Shown here piece after piece: positions 32,192-43,914 of a DNA stretch of 64,000 nt. The translations under genes were made by a program, and so were the position numbers. The DNA lies in the NCBI GenBank assembly GCA_030847615.1, contig JAUMIR010000001.1, forward strand, positions 62,137,501-62,201,500. Reading direction: 5' to 3'. The stretch's first letter is position 1, and every line of letters begins with the position of its first letter. Under the pieces are notes generated by a model that did not search any database, was not told the origin of the DNA, and saw only the letters and a program-made list of their open reading frames with translations. Source of the DNA: Gambelia wislizenii (taxonomy: Eukaryota > Chordata > Lepidosauria > Squamata > Crotaphytidae).

Positions 32192-33027
32192 GGAGATTAT
32201 AAGATGCAGCATATGTTGTACCAGAATAATGACAGCAGATCGCAAAAAGATGCCAACATTGCACAATGTCATCCTTTTGTGTTTCGCTGTCATTATTCTT
32301 GCATTTCTTTTTATTGACGGGCCAAGCCATCAATAGATCTCCCAGCCCGTTTTGGTGCCAGCATTGTCGGTGTCTGAAACCTTGCACCATTGTCCTGCCG
32401 TGAATACAGTGTCAATGGGTGGTCCTGACAGAACACGTCTGGGTGGGATCATGAAAACAAGGTAGGCTATCCTGTTTTAATGAACGTCCATGGGTTTCCT
32501 TTTTTTTTTTTTTTTAGTGTGTTTATGTACTTTAAAAAACTTTTTTTGTATTTTTATTTTTGAACTTCGTCTGTTCGTGTCTTCTTGTGATAACAGGTGG
32601 GATTTCAGTCCAGGAAGTGAACGGAGCTCCATTAAACCTCTGTTTATTCCTGGGTTACCTGTCAATGGAAGATAAGGTAAGTCTTATGGGGAGGATTATT
32701 GTGCTGGGACAGTGACGGGATTGGAGATTATGGGACAGGAACACTTTCTGCATTCTTTCCCGGCTCAAGTGGAGGTGATTGCTTACCTGCCCCCTTGCCG
32801 CCATTGCCATTATTTATTTATTTATTTATTTATTGTATTTTATCTTTGTTTTAATTCTCTATTAGTTTAATTTAGTTTTAAGGGGTGGGAGGGTTAGGCT
32901 TGGGAAGGATTGTTTTAACTTGCTGTTGTTTTAATCTTGTTGTACACCACCCCTGCTGCCGAGCAGAGGGGTGGGTTAAAAATACAATTTTATTATTTAT
33001 TATTATTATTCCTATCTGATAATCTCC
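32192..33027 (+). mobile_element. 836-bp MITE of the GGAGATTATC family inside L2
   Basis: The ends are GGAGATTATAAGAT and ATCTGATAATCTCC, and CTT lies directly outside each end (32189-32191 and 33028-33030), a 3-bp target duplication. It shares with the copy at 40526-41134 the blocks GCCAAGCCATCAATAGATC, TTTTTATTTTTGAACTTCGT and GAACGGAGCTCCATTAAAC. A nested L2 3' tail accounts for about 250 bp of extra length. No transposase. Confidence 0.75.
32765..33010 (+). mobile_element. L2 3' UTR tail nested in the MITE
   Basis: (TTTA)n at about 32811-32835, then TGTTTTAATCTTGTTGTACACC, GCCGAGCAGAGGGGTGGG and an ATTATTATT tail near 32990-33010. This is the same end as the L2 at 34.9 kb. It is inserted in, or captured by, the MITE. 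Confidence 0.55.
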
Positions 33028-33757
33028 CTTGAAATTTCAGTTCTGGCCACGGTGACACATGCCTTGATTACATCCTATTTGGACTATTGGACTACATAGT
33101 GCTGCCTTTGGAAACTGTTTGGAAGCTTCATTGGGTCCAGAATGCTGCAGCCAGAATGCTGACCAGAGCAAGTTATAGGGAGCATATAATCCCTTTGTTA
33201 AAACAGCTTCACTGGCTACCAGTTCATTTCTGGGCACAATTCAAAGTGCTGGTGTGTTGTGCTGGTATGGTTTGAGTCCAGGCTATTTGAAAGACCATAT
33301 CTTCCCATAAGAACCTGCAAGGGTTCTAAGATCATCAGGGGATGGCTTTCTCTTGGTCCTGCCATGATCACAGGCTTGTCTGGTGAGGACTTGAGAGAGA
33401 ACCTTCTCAGTGGCTGCTTCCACTCTCTGGAACTCCCTTCCATGGGAGGTTAGGCTGTCCCCTTCCCTGTTTTCCTTTTGCTGCCAGTCAAAGATGTTTT
33501 TGTGTAAGCAGGCTTTTAATATGTAGCTGGGCTTATGGAGGCTCTTATTGGAATGTGTTTTTATTTTATTTTTTTGCTTTGCTTATTTTTATTTTTTATC
33601 TTTTATGCATTTTAGGTAATTTTCGATTTTTATATTGTGAGGTTTTTAATGGGGTTAAACTGTATTTTATGTGATTTTGTGATCTGCCTTGGGTCCCTTA
33701 TGGGAGAAAGGTGGCATATAAATGAAAAACAAATAAACAATAAATAATAAACGTAGG

Positions 33758-34205
33758 AAGCTATGTTTGCTCCCATCCTCTTGAGAACAAAGCTAAGATG
33801 TCATCTCCCCAAGAACAGGTTTGAGAAATGTGAAGAAGGAGGAAGTAGTGTCTATGACCCTAACAGAGTATCAATATAGGACTGGAAAGAAGATCAGTGT
33901 AGGTGAGAACAGATAAAGGACAGTATAGGAAATCCAAAGTCTCTTCCTCCTCCTCTTCCTCCCCCCTCCCCCCGCCACTGCCTGCCTCTTCAGTGAGGGC
34001 AAAGTTGCTTTCTTGGCACTTCCAACAGACCCCCTCCCACATCATTCCCATTTTCCATGACACTCATGGTAGATTCTGACTTGTTCAAATGAAGCACATC
34101 CTGATGATACCCAAAGATGGGAGACAATGTCAAGACAGATACTTTCCTTTTCATTTGAGAAATACTAATAGTTGTTGTAGTAGCTTCGGCTGATACGCCA
34201 GCTGC
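33758..34205. other. No gene seen
   Basis: A CCTCCTCCTCTTCCTCCCCCCT pyrimidine run of mixed type lies at about 33945-33975. No repeat family is assigned. Confidence 0.45.
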
Positions 34206-34972
34206 ACCCTTTTCTGGAAGTAAGGGATCTTGAGACCGTTGTGCATGTGCTGGTAACCTCACATCTTGATTTCTGTAATGCACTCTACATGGAGCTACCC
34301 TTGTGCTTGGTTCAGAAATTACAGCTGATCCAAAATATGGCAGCTAGGCTTGTCTCTGGAACATCTAGGAGGGACCACATTACTCCGGTTTTGAGGTCCC
34401 TCCACTGGCTGCCTATCAGCTTCCAGGCCCAATACAAGGTGTTGGTTATCACCTTTAAAGCCCTAAATGGCTTGGGTCCAAGCTATCTCAGGGACTGCCT
34501 TCTCCCTTATAATCCTCCCCGCGCTCTCCAGTCCTCTGGGAGGAATTTGTTGCAGCCACAAAGATCTAGGCTTGCGACCACCTCCCAGATGGCTTTCTTG
34601 GCTGTCGCCCCCAACTTGTGGAATGGCCTGCCGGATGAGATACGCCTATTGACATCATTAGACAGCTTTAAAAAGGCTGTCAAGACGGTTCTCTTCAGGC
34701 AGGCTTTTCCGGAATAGCTAACCCTGGCCTCAGGAACCCCCTCTGGAGGTTGATTCTGGAGCTCCTAACTGATGCTGCTCGCTAGGAAGGGTTTTTAATA
34801 ACAATTGTATTATATGTTGATTATAATTTGTATTGATTTAATAATGTTTTAAGGGGGGGAAGGGATTTTGAGTTGTTTTATATTATGTATTATTTTACTG
34901 TTGTAAGCCGCCCCGATTGTTTGCAGAGGGGCGGGATATAAATTTTATTATTATTATTATTATTATTATTAG
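34206..34972 (+). mobile_element. L2 LINE 3' end, relatively well preserved
   Basis: The ORF2 C-terminus (34241-34717) is open for 158 codons and is followed by a 3' UTR with GTAAGCCGCCCCGATTG, GGGGCGGGATATAAATTTTA and an (ATT)n tail at 34944-34970. This is the best kept L2 in the window. Confidence 0.88.
34241..34717 (+). pseudogene. L2 ORF2 C-terminal fragment
   Basis: The frame reads VTSHLDFCNALYMELP, LQLIQNMAARLVSG, HITPVLRSLHWLPISFQAQY, FKALNGLGPSYL and APNLWNGLP, ending KKAVKTVLFRQAFPE. These are the conserved C-terminal blocks of L2 reverse transcriptases, downstream of the catalytic palm, so the fragment has no polymerase active site. There is no internal stop. The start methionine is internal to the original protein. 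Confidence 0.85.
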
Positions 34973-36425
34973 TGATTGTTGTTATATCCTGCTTTCCGCC
35001 CCCCCCCAGATTTTGTTTTTTAATGCATCATATACAAGTTAATCTATCAAAAGAAGTAGAATATAAAAATATGACCATTAAAAAGAAAAGAAAAAAACAA
35101 CGAATATAGACAACACTGTGCATTATGAAACACTCTTTCCCTCTAAGCATTTGAGTTACAGTAGAATCTTTGTTTGTTTGTTTTCTTTCCAGGGATGAAG
35201 TGGGATTATGGCACATAGCATACTCTTTACAAAGAACAGATACAACTAGGAGGTTGTGCCCAGAGAGTAACCTCCTTCCCTCACTCTCTGAATAACAGGA
35301 GAAATGGAGGAACTTGGTACACAGCTAATTCACTGAATATCACTTCTGATGTCAATAAAAGAGAATTAATGTTTTGAATTATATCCAGATCACCCTAGAA
35401 TCTTGACTCATATATCTGTCGGTATCTGATACCACAAGAGGTCAATAAGATAACTGCCCATGCTATTTGACCAAGTTCTATTTTTCAGTGAATTGTGGGA
35501 TCCTCTTGTTCCATGCTGAATAATCCATTCTGAAATTTTGATGGAAATGGATGAGTTATTTGTTTCTAAATGTTCTGGAGTCAAATAAAGGGAGTCTTTC
35601 CAGTCTAAAATAATAGGGCATTTTGAATTTCAGTCTCCTAAGCAGCAGAGATGAGACACAAATAATGTAGATCAGTTCATTGCAATAAAGTTTAATGGCT
35701 AACATTAAAATCTTACTTTAAAAAAAAACCTAGTTCTTGATGTCAGCCAGAAATCCATTCTTCACTTGTCACCACAGTGATTATTATATCCCACATGGTC
35801 AAGTGCTTCCATTGTTTGGAAATAATACATTTCATTTTGAGGAGAAAGCTCATTATGAAACCAATTTATAAATGATCTGTCAGAGTAAAACATTCTTGGT
35901 TTGCCGATGAAACCTAAGGCTTACGTTCTTTTTGGCTTTAGTGTGAAAAATGGAAACCATTGAGATTATATTTTGCTGTATTAGCCATGAGAAAGTTACT
36001 AACCATCAAAATTAGCACAACAATATATTTAAAATCTTATAAACAAACCAAGGAGGAACCCAACCTTGGAGATTTTCTAACAACACATTCACAGAGGGGA
36101 CAGGGAGAGGGAGAGAGATACGATAAGCACACACTATGTGGTAGAATATGTGGAGAGCTGTAGGCCTTGAAATGCAATGTTCAACCAAGCTCCCAGCATC
36201 CAACAGTAAATTCACACTTCTCTTTCTTTTATTAACTGATTTGTCATTTAGGGCTAATGTTATCATACATTTATAACACAGATCAAATGGAAACAGATTG
36301 CTGTTGCTTCCCCTCAAAGACAGCTAGATCTTGGTTAAAGCTAGGAATCTGAAAAACACTGAATCTTAGATTGTGTTGTATTTCTTCATACCCTACCTGT
36401 AGTTACTTCCAATCCTTGATTCTGT
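34973..36425. other. 1.45 kb with no gene seen
   Basis: A C10 run lies near 34999-35008. No TE similarity is recognised; it may be old unique sequence. Confidence 0.45.
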
Positions 36426-36655
36426 GTCTCATGTGTGTGTGTGTGCCTTCAAGTCACCTGCTGACTTACAGTAACCCATGATTGCAAAGAGTTTTGTTAG
36501 GCAAGGAATACTCAGAGATGGTTTGCTGGTCCCTTCCTCTGAAATCTAGCCTACAGCATCTGGCATTTGTTGGCAGTCTCTCATCCAAGTACTAACTAGG
36601 CCTGACCTTGCTTAGCTTCCAAGATCAGATGGAATCTGGTACCTTTAACATATTT
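36426..36655 (-). mobile_element. 5S rRNA-derived SINE (SINE3 type)
   Basis: At 36589-36640 the plus strand reads CATCCAAGTACTAACTAGGC, CTGACCTTGCTTAGCTTCC, AAGATCAGATGGAATCTGG. This is the reverse complement of the internal promoter half of 5S rRNA with a few substitutions. On the minus strand the 5S-like head is followed by a body containing AGGGACCAGCAAACC and a tail ending TTGAAGGCACACACACAC. This is the structure of a 5S-derived SINE, transcribed by Pol III. The outer 5S ends are absent, so it is not a 5S gene. Confidence 0.75.
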
Positions 36656-37670
36656 TAGGCCCTCCTACATGAATTTTATTCCCATTCTCGTTTCATACCT
36701 GGTTGTGATACTGTCTTTTCTTCCTATATTGAAATTCTTACATTTTTTTACACCTTTTCTCCTAATGGCACATTTATTTATGCAGATTATTACATGGATG
36801 CAAATTTCCCCATTTGAGAAAACATGTTTCTGTGTATTCAATTAAGTATATTTTATATCTCTTTGCATTTTAAAATATGCACATTCATTTCTCAGAAATT
36901 CCCTGAAACTTCACAACTGTGTGAATGCTTCAGATGAGGTGTGAAAATACTGATTTCACTGAGACTGCCAAGTCCAGCAAAATGTCTTCCCCTCCCTCAC
37001 TGGAACATAGCAATACTACAGTGTACCTGGATGTGAATGATTGTGTTCTGAAGGGCATGTTGGGCCTGAAATAATATGTTAAGCATCAGAATAAACTCTT
37101 GGCATTCAATTGGGATGTTAGAATTAGTAGTAGCTCAAAAAAAAAGGAAGAGGAAGAGGAAGAATAAGAATTGACTGTCATGTAGAATTTTCTCCGTAAC
37201 CGAGTTAGACTGCCAAGTACTGTACAATAATATCGCTTCATTTGTCTCCATCACTATTGTGACAGTTCCCCCTCTCTAATTATACTTAGGACTTTATCAG
37301 ATGAGACAAATATCACCAAAAAAGTGTCATTTAGGATGCAACAATAGAGCAAAGGGCAACATTATCAGATGTCTCCGTTGTTCACCTGTTCCCACTGTGT
37401 TGCACTGGTGTAAATAAATAAAAAATGATGCCTCACTCACAGCAGTGCGACACAGTGGGGATGGGTAAATGATGACATCATCAGATAATTTCAATGCTTT
37501 GTGCTACCATCATGTCCTAATGACTCAGCTTTTGCCACATCTGATCTACATCTTGCTGGCTCTCTTACTAGAGGTTACTCCCAGCTATGTGAGTGTAAGT
37601 TTACAGTCTAAACAAGGTAACCAGAATCATGAGGAGGGAATTAAGAGATGCTAACATCACAAGTCTATAC
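36656..37670. other. No gene seen
   Basis: A short purine run GGAAGAGGAAGAGGAAGAA lies at about 37145-37165. No other feature. Confidence 0.45.
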
Positions 37671-37671
37671 A

Positions 37672-37704
<33 letters not shown>

Positions 37705-37835
37705 TGTTTCTATCCTGCCTTTCTCCCACCAATGAGACTCAAGGTGGCTAACAACATGATTATAAAAACAATACAAGCTAAAAACAGTACAAAGTTAAAA
37801 TCACATTATAAATATGAAATTTAGTAAAGAATTAA
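37671..37835 (-). mobile_element. L2 3' UTR end
   Basis: Plus-strand (ATT)n at 37671-37703, then TTTCTATCCTGCCTTTCTCC and CAAGGTGGCTAACAACATG: the reverse complement of an L2 3' end. Only the UTR is present. Confidence 0.7.
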
Positions 37836-37849
37836 CAAGCTATACACGG

Positions 37850-37915
37850 CCCACTCAGAAGTAAGTACCGTTGAGTTTAACTGGACTTGCTGTCAGGTAA
37901 GTGTGTGTAGAATGT
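37850..37915. repeat. Short dispersed repeat
   Basis: CCCACTCAGAAGTAAGTACC and GTTGAGTTTAACTGGACTTG resemble a common reptile repeat of the type 'ggagtaag...gttgaac...ggactta'. The family name is unknown to me. Confidence 0.3.
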
Positions 37916-38352
37916 CATTTCTTTTAACAAAACAAACAACACTTCTGTTGTCATTTAAAAAAAAAATTCCATGTCTGCTACCATTGTAATCAATCAAAGC
38001 ATTCCAATATTTGAGTGGCCATTGAGAAGTTTGGGGTGTTTTATGCAATCAAAGCCATCTTTTATATAAAGATATTATTTTTGAAAAGGGTAAAAAGCTT
38101 TTCACTTAGCTTTTCACTCTACTTAGGAAGAAAGTTGTGGATTTCAATAATCTTCAAAACTGAATAGAAATCATTTTTCTCCCATTTGCACTGACAAAAC
38201 TTAGTAGACAGCCTATAGAGAAGACCATATTGGATTTGTATGCCATGCTGGCATTTAAAATGAGGCGACTCTCAAGAAAAAAGAGGAAGCAACCCTAACT
38301 CAGAAGTAACATGTTTACAGAGAGATCCAAGCCTGGAATTTTAAGAGGTAAT

Positions 38353-39010
38353 GTATATATTCATGTATATTTTAGTCAAAAAAATCAACCCAAAAAAATC
38401 TGGGTCAACTTATTCATGTAATGTAAGTACTGTACCTTACCTCTTATCAAAAAAGGAACCACCCCCTTTTCTGAGCAGAGTGTGAAAGTCGAGAGTTTAG
38501 TCTGTCCCGGTAGAACCTAAAAGAAGCATCAACTCCCTCTACACTCTCTACCACAGTGCCACTTTTGGCCTTTTTGAACACCTGGGTGGGAAAATGGTGG
38601 CAGTGGCAGCTCTTTGGTGTCTCCCCTCAACACTAAACAACAGGAGCTCTGAGAGAGTAGAGGGGGGACAATGCTTCTTTTAAGTTCTTCTGGGATGGAC
38701 TAAGCTTTGCCTTTTGCCACTCTACTCAGAGACTTGGGATGGTTCCTTTTTTTATGAGTCAATATTGTACCTTAACTTCTATCAAAAAGTGAACCATATC
38801 CTTCTCTGAGCAGAGTGGCATAAGGCCTTTTTGAATGCCTGGTCAGGAAAATGGCAGTGCTGGCAGCCAGGGGTAGCTGGCCCCCTGAGGCGGCACTGGC
38901 ACTTCTCTTCTCCACAGAATGACCCGTGGCTTATCCATGGATCATATCAAAATCCATAATTTTGGCTTCTAAACTGCCCTCATGAGGTCAACTTATACAT
39001 GAATATATAT
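38353..39010. mobile_element. 658-bp MITE with TATTCATGTATA termini
   Basis: The left end GTATATATTCATGTATATTT and the right end (inverted) ATATATATTCATGTATAAGT mirror each other. GGTAAT stands outside both ends (38347-38352 and 39011-39016), a possible 6-bp duplication. Inside, a pair of blocks with CTCTGAGCAGAGTG or CTGAGCAGAGTGTG and a block with CTCTACTCAGAG in inverse form internal repeats. It lacks coding capacity. I recall similar 'ctcgtgtataagtcgacc' elements as abundant in amniotes. Confidence 0.6.
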
Positions 39011-39016
39011 GGTAAT

Positions 39017-40523
39017 CATTCAGTGCCCTGAGCCTGGCTGTATAGTGTAAATCTGGCTGTACAAATTTCTCCCACATTTACATTTGTTCCATTCTCAGGT
39101 TCTTTCCATCCCAAATGTGAGGAAATTTTGGCATTTTGGTATGCTCTGCAGTCCTTCAGTTGCATAAGGCTTTATAGTCATCACCAATTTAAGACCCAGA
39201 ATTTTGCTTGCTTTTACACAAACACATACCTGTGTCTACACAATTTTTCTCACAGAACATCCTTTCATATAAGGGCACATATGTTTGCTGAATTTAGAAA
39301 TATGCATCAGTTTGAAAGAGGGAAGCTTTGAAGTGTCCTCGGGGACGACTGCTCTGCCTTAATGAAATCCATTACAGAGCTCAATTTTCAATGAAGGAAG
39401 GCGCTTTTAAGACACATGTTGAGCAAGAAAAATAAGATGCTGCCATGGTGTAAAAGTTGTGAGAAGCCAGCTACAGATGGAGATGACAGGGTTTCTTTTG
39501 CTACAGACAAATCAGGAAACATCCAAAAATATAGCAGAACCACAGGGAGTTACAGGATTTCAGCTGAAGCCTGATGAAAGTGAATGTGGTCCAGAATATT
39601 GACTGTGTGGTTTGTCATGCTGCCTCAATGTACAATGTGTATTATGATGCTGTTTACTGGTTCTTTTTTTTTCTTAGCAGTTCTTCAAATGTAGGGAATC
39701 TCCTTGCCTCTATCTTCAAGGCCAAGATGTTTGGTTATCAACCTGTCTATCAAAAAGCCATGGAAGGGTTTATTACTAAAGCTTTACAATTATTATTTTT
39801 CTTGCCTGAGGGATAGGTAATTCCGTGGGAGAGCACATACGTTCAATGAACATGCATAGATACACACACACACACACTGTCTTCCACACAAGGTTCAGTC
39901 CTTAGTGGTTTCATGTTGGTGTCTAAAACCTGGGCTTATCTACACTAGCCAGGATATGCTGGCTCCCTGCTGGCACATCCTGGCTGAGGAGGTGGTCTGT
40001 CCCCTCCATTTCCTGGAAAAAATGGGCTGGAGTCCGAACAGGGCATTAACCTATCACTGAAGCCACTGCTGCCATCACCATTTCCCCTGCTAATATGGAA
40101 GCCAGACAGGGGTCCTGCAACATATGACTGCCATCCTTCTGCATGTGATCAGCCTTGGTCACATGCTGAGGGACCCCTGCCTGGCTTCCAGGAGAGCCAG
40201 GGAACTGGCAGCAGCAGTGAGGAATGGCATTCTGGGATGGGTTCCCACAGATATGCAGGGCCCAATCTGGCAGTACCAGAATTAAAATGAGTATTTTTAA
40301 AAAATGTGATAAAAGACACTGTCTGTGCTTGCCCCTGTTCCAGCCCCACATCTGCCCTAGGGGTCATTTGGACTGCCTGGGGGCAGATCAAGGTAAAAGC
40401 ACTGTGTCATTTGGAGCAGAATGGGAGCAAGCCAGGGTAAATCACCCATGTAGACAAGCCCCCTAAAGATCTGCTGCCAGTCAGTGTAAAGCTTACTGAT
40501 CTGCATGGGCCTATATTCAAACT
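39017..40523. other. 1.5 kb with no gene seen
   Basis: (AC)n tract at 39863-39879. A GGCTTCCATATTAG / GGCTTCCAGGAGAG region around 40090-40200 shows a local inverted repeat (AAGCCAGACAGGGGTCCTGC with GGGACCCCTGCCTGGCTTCC). Nothing coding. Confidence 0.45.
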
Positions 40524-40525
40524 GG

Positions 40526-41134
40526 GGAGATTATCAGACAGGCTAAAGATGGCGTGACAACAATGGCAGGAGATTGAGAAAGGGCTTTCTTTTCAGATGA
40601 CATCATCCCTGAGTCGTCATGCTCCCATGCTGCTTCCGTTTCACCAGCACTCCTTTTTATTTATGGACTAAGCCATGAATAGATCACCTGTTCCGTTTCT
40701 ATAACGGAACGAAGGGTAAGTGAAAAGGTGCCCCATTATGCTGGTGCAATGCCGGCGCCAGTGGGAGGTCTGTGCCAAACACTTCGAGTGCAATCGGGAG
40801 ATCGAGGTAAGTGACACACTTTTTTGTACCCTTCCCAGGTTACTTGCATTTTTTAAAGTGTGTTTTCGTGCTTGCTGTCAGTTTTGGATCTTTTTTTTTA
40901 CTTTTTTATTTTTGAATTTCCTACACACTCGTCCTCTCATGAGAACGGACTGGGATTTCAAACCAAGAAGTGAATGCAGCTCCGTTCAAGTTCCAGTCAC
41001 TCCTGGGCTGCCGAGGGGAGGGGATAGACATGCTATAAAGCAGGTCTGAAATTTTTCATTTGTGTGACGGGAGAGGGGCGGGAGAGAACATAACAAGACA
41101 GGGATGCTATTTTTGTCCCCGTGTGATAATCTCC
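40526..41134 (+). mobile_element. 609-bp MITE, GGAGATTATCACACGGG family
   Basis: It begins GGAGATTATCAGACAGG and ends CCCCGTGTGATAATCTCC. The interior shares blocks with the copies at 32192-33027 (same orientation) and 11647-12260 (opposite orientation). Flanking triplets (TGG and TCA) do not match, so the target duplication is lost or the ends are slightly misplaced. Confidence 0.65.
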
Positions 41135-41996
41135 TCAGTATATACCAGCTCTGTTTTTGTTATTGTTGTCATCAAAATAATAGGTTATGTTTTTTATGAT
41201 GGCAGTAAAGAAAATATAAAATTTTCCAGTATGTCCCAAAGTCTTCATGTTTAGTGAACTATTGCAGCTCACTTCTCTTATCATCATCCTGTATATTAAC
41301 CTACTTATTGCTGATGGCTAAGATATAGAGTGAGAAGGAAAAAAACAACAACCTCAAAACCCTATTGATCACCTTTTGTTTGTCCAAAAGTAAGTGGTTA
41401 GTTGCTTCTTCTGAAAGAAAAAAAAAGAGACTTTTGATCTTTTGCAGAAGCCTCATGTCTAAGGGTAAAAAGAATATTAGAAGATATTCCCCCCAAACGA
41501 TCCAAAAATTGTGCTTGAATCACCATGTGTCTTCTGGCATGGCCCATTTAGAGACCAACCTCATTTTGTTGTCTTATCTCTCTTTTACAGAGCTTGCAAG
41601 TGTTTGTTTATATTATCTCAACCAGTAATAGAAATTGGTTGAGCAACTGCTCAACTACTCTTAGAAAGGGACAAATGTTATCAACCACTGACATATACAT
41701 TTTGGCTCTTTGCTTTCAAGCATGACTATGTGGCTCTGCTTGCGTTCTCTCCCATCTATGCTGATTTTTTTCTATTGGGCTTCTACAAAAAGTAACTACT
41801 CTCTGTATCTGATTACATCACCTATTTACTATAGTTCTCATCTGGACAGTGCTGTTCTCAATTAGCTGGCTAAATGCCCAGAATGGGATTTCAACCCATA
41901 CTTTTAATAGTCCTCCATCACAGAGACATGCAGGTTAGTTAAGTCTGCTTTTTAACAGATCATCCAGCCCACAAAACAATTCCTTCGATCTCAGCT
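41135..41996. other. No gene seen
   Basis: No repeat is recognised in this stretch. Confidence 0.45.
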
Positions 41997-42128
41997 GTAC
42001 CATGGTGGAAATCACGAGACCCTCTAGATCTTGTTGGACTTCAAGTCTCAGTGTTCCTTGCCATTCCCTGAGGCAGCTAAGACTGCTGGGACTTGCAGTC
42101 CAACAAGTCTCATGGTTCCCACCACTGC
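41997..42128. mobile_element. hAT MITE
   Basis: Near-palindromic halves: CATGGTGGAAATCACGAGAC with CTTGTTGGACTTCAAGTC, and inverted GACTTGCAGTCCAACAAGTC with CATGGTTCCCACCACTGC. It belongs to the same general group as the copies at 11.5 and 27.1 kb. Confidence 0.6.
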
Positions 42129-43309
42129 ACTATACTATAGTGATTATAGCATTAGTCTTCATATTTCTGGTATATATCCATGCTGTCAAAAGATCCAGTG
42201 TGAAAAGGGGGAATGAAAATTAATGAACAACAGCCTGTATATAAACACTTTATGAACCCAACATGCAAATTACATATTTTATTTTATTTGCATTTCCTTA
42301 ATTTAGAACCTATTCAAAGATGAAAAGAAGTAATTTTCAGTTTAGCACCATGTACCTGCAGCAAGATTAGGAAATAACAGATTCAGTTTTTCTTACATGA
42401 ATCAGAAGTTAACCTTTGCTTCCCTAGAGCTCTGAATCAGGTTTAAATATATTTTAACATATTTGAGTTCTACAGCTATGCCCATCTGTGCTTCAGATGG
42501 CACTGCAAAAATAAGTGTTTATATCCTACAAGACAAAGAATATTCTGAACAATTTCAGCATGAAGTGAAATTTACAAGAAGTTCTGTTTACATGAAATGA
42601 TTAGAAACTTGTTTTAGAAACAAGAACAAAGATGTAGAACTGTGTTTTTACCTATATATGTCTTTAGATAAAAACCGAATTAATAACCATTTACAATTAC
42701 CGTATGTGGTATTTCACAGTGCTCAAATGATTTACATAAATAAATACACAATTTTGTAGTATTTCACAGTGCTCATGTGTTTTACACACATAACTACAGT
42801 CATTTTTATAGCTGCCTGGTGAGGTACATACGGAGATTAAAAAATTACTTTAAAAATAATTTTTAAAAAGTAAATTTCCTTCTACATTTTTTTCTTTTTA
42901 CAGTAGTTACTTGAATTTATGGTTCCTGGCCCCCAAAGTAGTTGGTTAAAAGTAACTCTTACCTACTTGTTCCTCAAAAGTAGCTAATTGGTTACCTTTT
43001 AGTTAATTTTAAACCTCTCATCTACCAGGATGGGATATTTTAGTCCCTCAAAGTTGTGTTTTGTTGCAGCATGCACAAAGAACTAGACCTAAAAATGTAG
43101 GCATTTTATGACATTATAACCAAAAAACTTTGCAAAATTTGTAAATAATTAATACAGGATTTCCCCCATTTTCAGCCACTTGCTATGTACTAGACTCCTT
43201 TAATTTTTTTTAAATGGATGTGATCGGCAAATCCACTTGGGTACTTTTTATATCAACCAGTGTAAGGTATTGGGACAAAACAATGTCCCAGGGAGCAGCA
43301 ATGTTCCAC
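42129..43309. other. 1.2 kb with no gene seen
   Basis: A short duplicated segment GTATTTCACAGTGCTCAWRTG occurs at about 42709 and 42759. No other repeat is assigned. Confidence 0.45.
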
Positions 43310-43590
43310 AGGGAGCCCGCACAGTCTTGAAGGCTGTTCAGTACACCTCCTCCCCCACTATGGAGTGGCCACGTGACAGAAGCCAGGAAAAAGGCTTCTG
43401 CACATTGCCATTCAATCCTCTCCAGTCACAAACTTGCAGGAAGAAACAGGAGAGTCTTCTCTCCCCCTCTAGTGCCTCTGAGGGAACGTTTAATGGGTGT
43501 TGTGTTGTTGCTGCTGCTGCCGCTGTTGTTTAAAATCTTGAGATAAGTCTTGGGGGACCATGGGAACAAAAGATATTTAAAGGGGTCCCT
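43310..43590 (-). mobile_element. Non-autonomous hAT element, partial
   Basis: On the minus strand the order is AGGGACCCCTTTAAATATCT, CTTATCTCAAGATTTTAAAC, CGTTCCCTCAGAGGCACT and TGAATGGCAATGTGC. The same blocks in the same order occur on the plus strand at 48422-48732, where a CAGTGGTTCC terminus is preserved. A (CTG)n-like tract at 43508-43530 replaces the (AAT)n of the other copy. Confidence 0.6.
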
Positions 43591-43817
43591 GGCAAATAAA
43601 AGGTTAATTGCCACTGTCCTATGCCCTTCTTTAGCCTGATGCAGCAAACTAGAAGCTACATGTTCTGTTGGCCAGCACACTGGTTCATTCTGGTGAAATC
43701 CAAATTCTCAGATGGAAGGAGCACCTATTTCTGATCAATCCTGGAAATTAATGGATTCATTCTGAGATACAGCAGAGGGTACACAATGTACCACATCTAT
43801 ATCAAACCATCGGAAAT

Positions 43818-43914
43818 CATAGAATCATAGAATCATAGAATTGCAGAGTTGGAAGAGACCACGAGGGCCATCCAGTCCAACCCCCCTGCCACGCAGGAAA
43901 TCACAATCAAACTT
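43818..43914 (-). mobile_element. CR1 3' end, very short
   Basis: Three tandem TCATAGAA tail units at 43819-43840 precede GTTGGAAGAGACCACGAGG and GTCCAACCCCCCTGCC. It is about 95 bp in all. The same junction style occurs 130 bp further on in the large CR1 copy. Confidence 0.85.

Larger units (their letters stand above)
32040..33757 (+). mobile_element. L2 LINE, split by a MITE
   Basis: Left part (32040-32191): GGGGTTACACTCCCCCTGA and AGCTTGGGTGTTCTTCTGG. Right part (33028-33757): a frame at 33087-33275 with WVQNAAARMLTRASYREHI and LKQLHWLPV, then a 3' UTR ending GATCTGCCTTGGGTCCC, TGGCATATAAATG and an AAATAAACAATAAA tail. Removing 32192-33027 plus one CTT joins the two parts in L2 order. The ORF has stops and shifts. 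Confidence 0.8.

Noticed and set aside
36589..36640. Possible 5S rRNA gene
   Set aside because: Only the central part of 5S is present, with substitutions, joined to a SINE body and tail.
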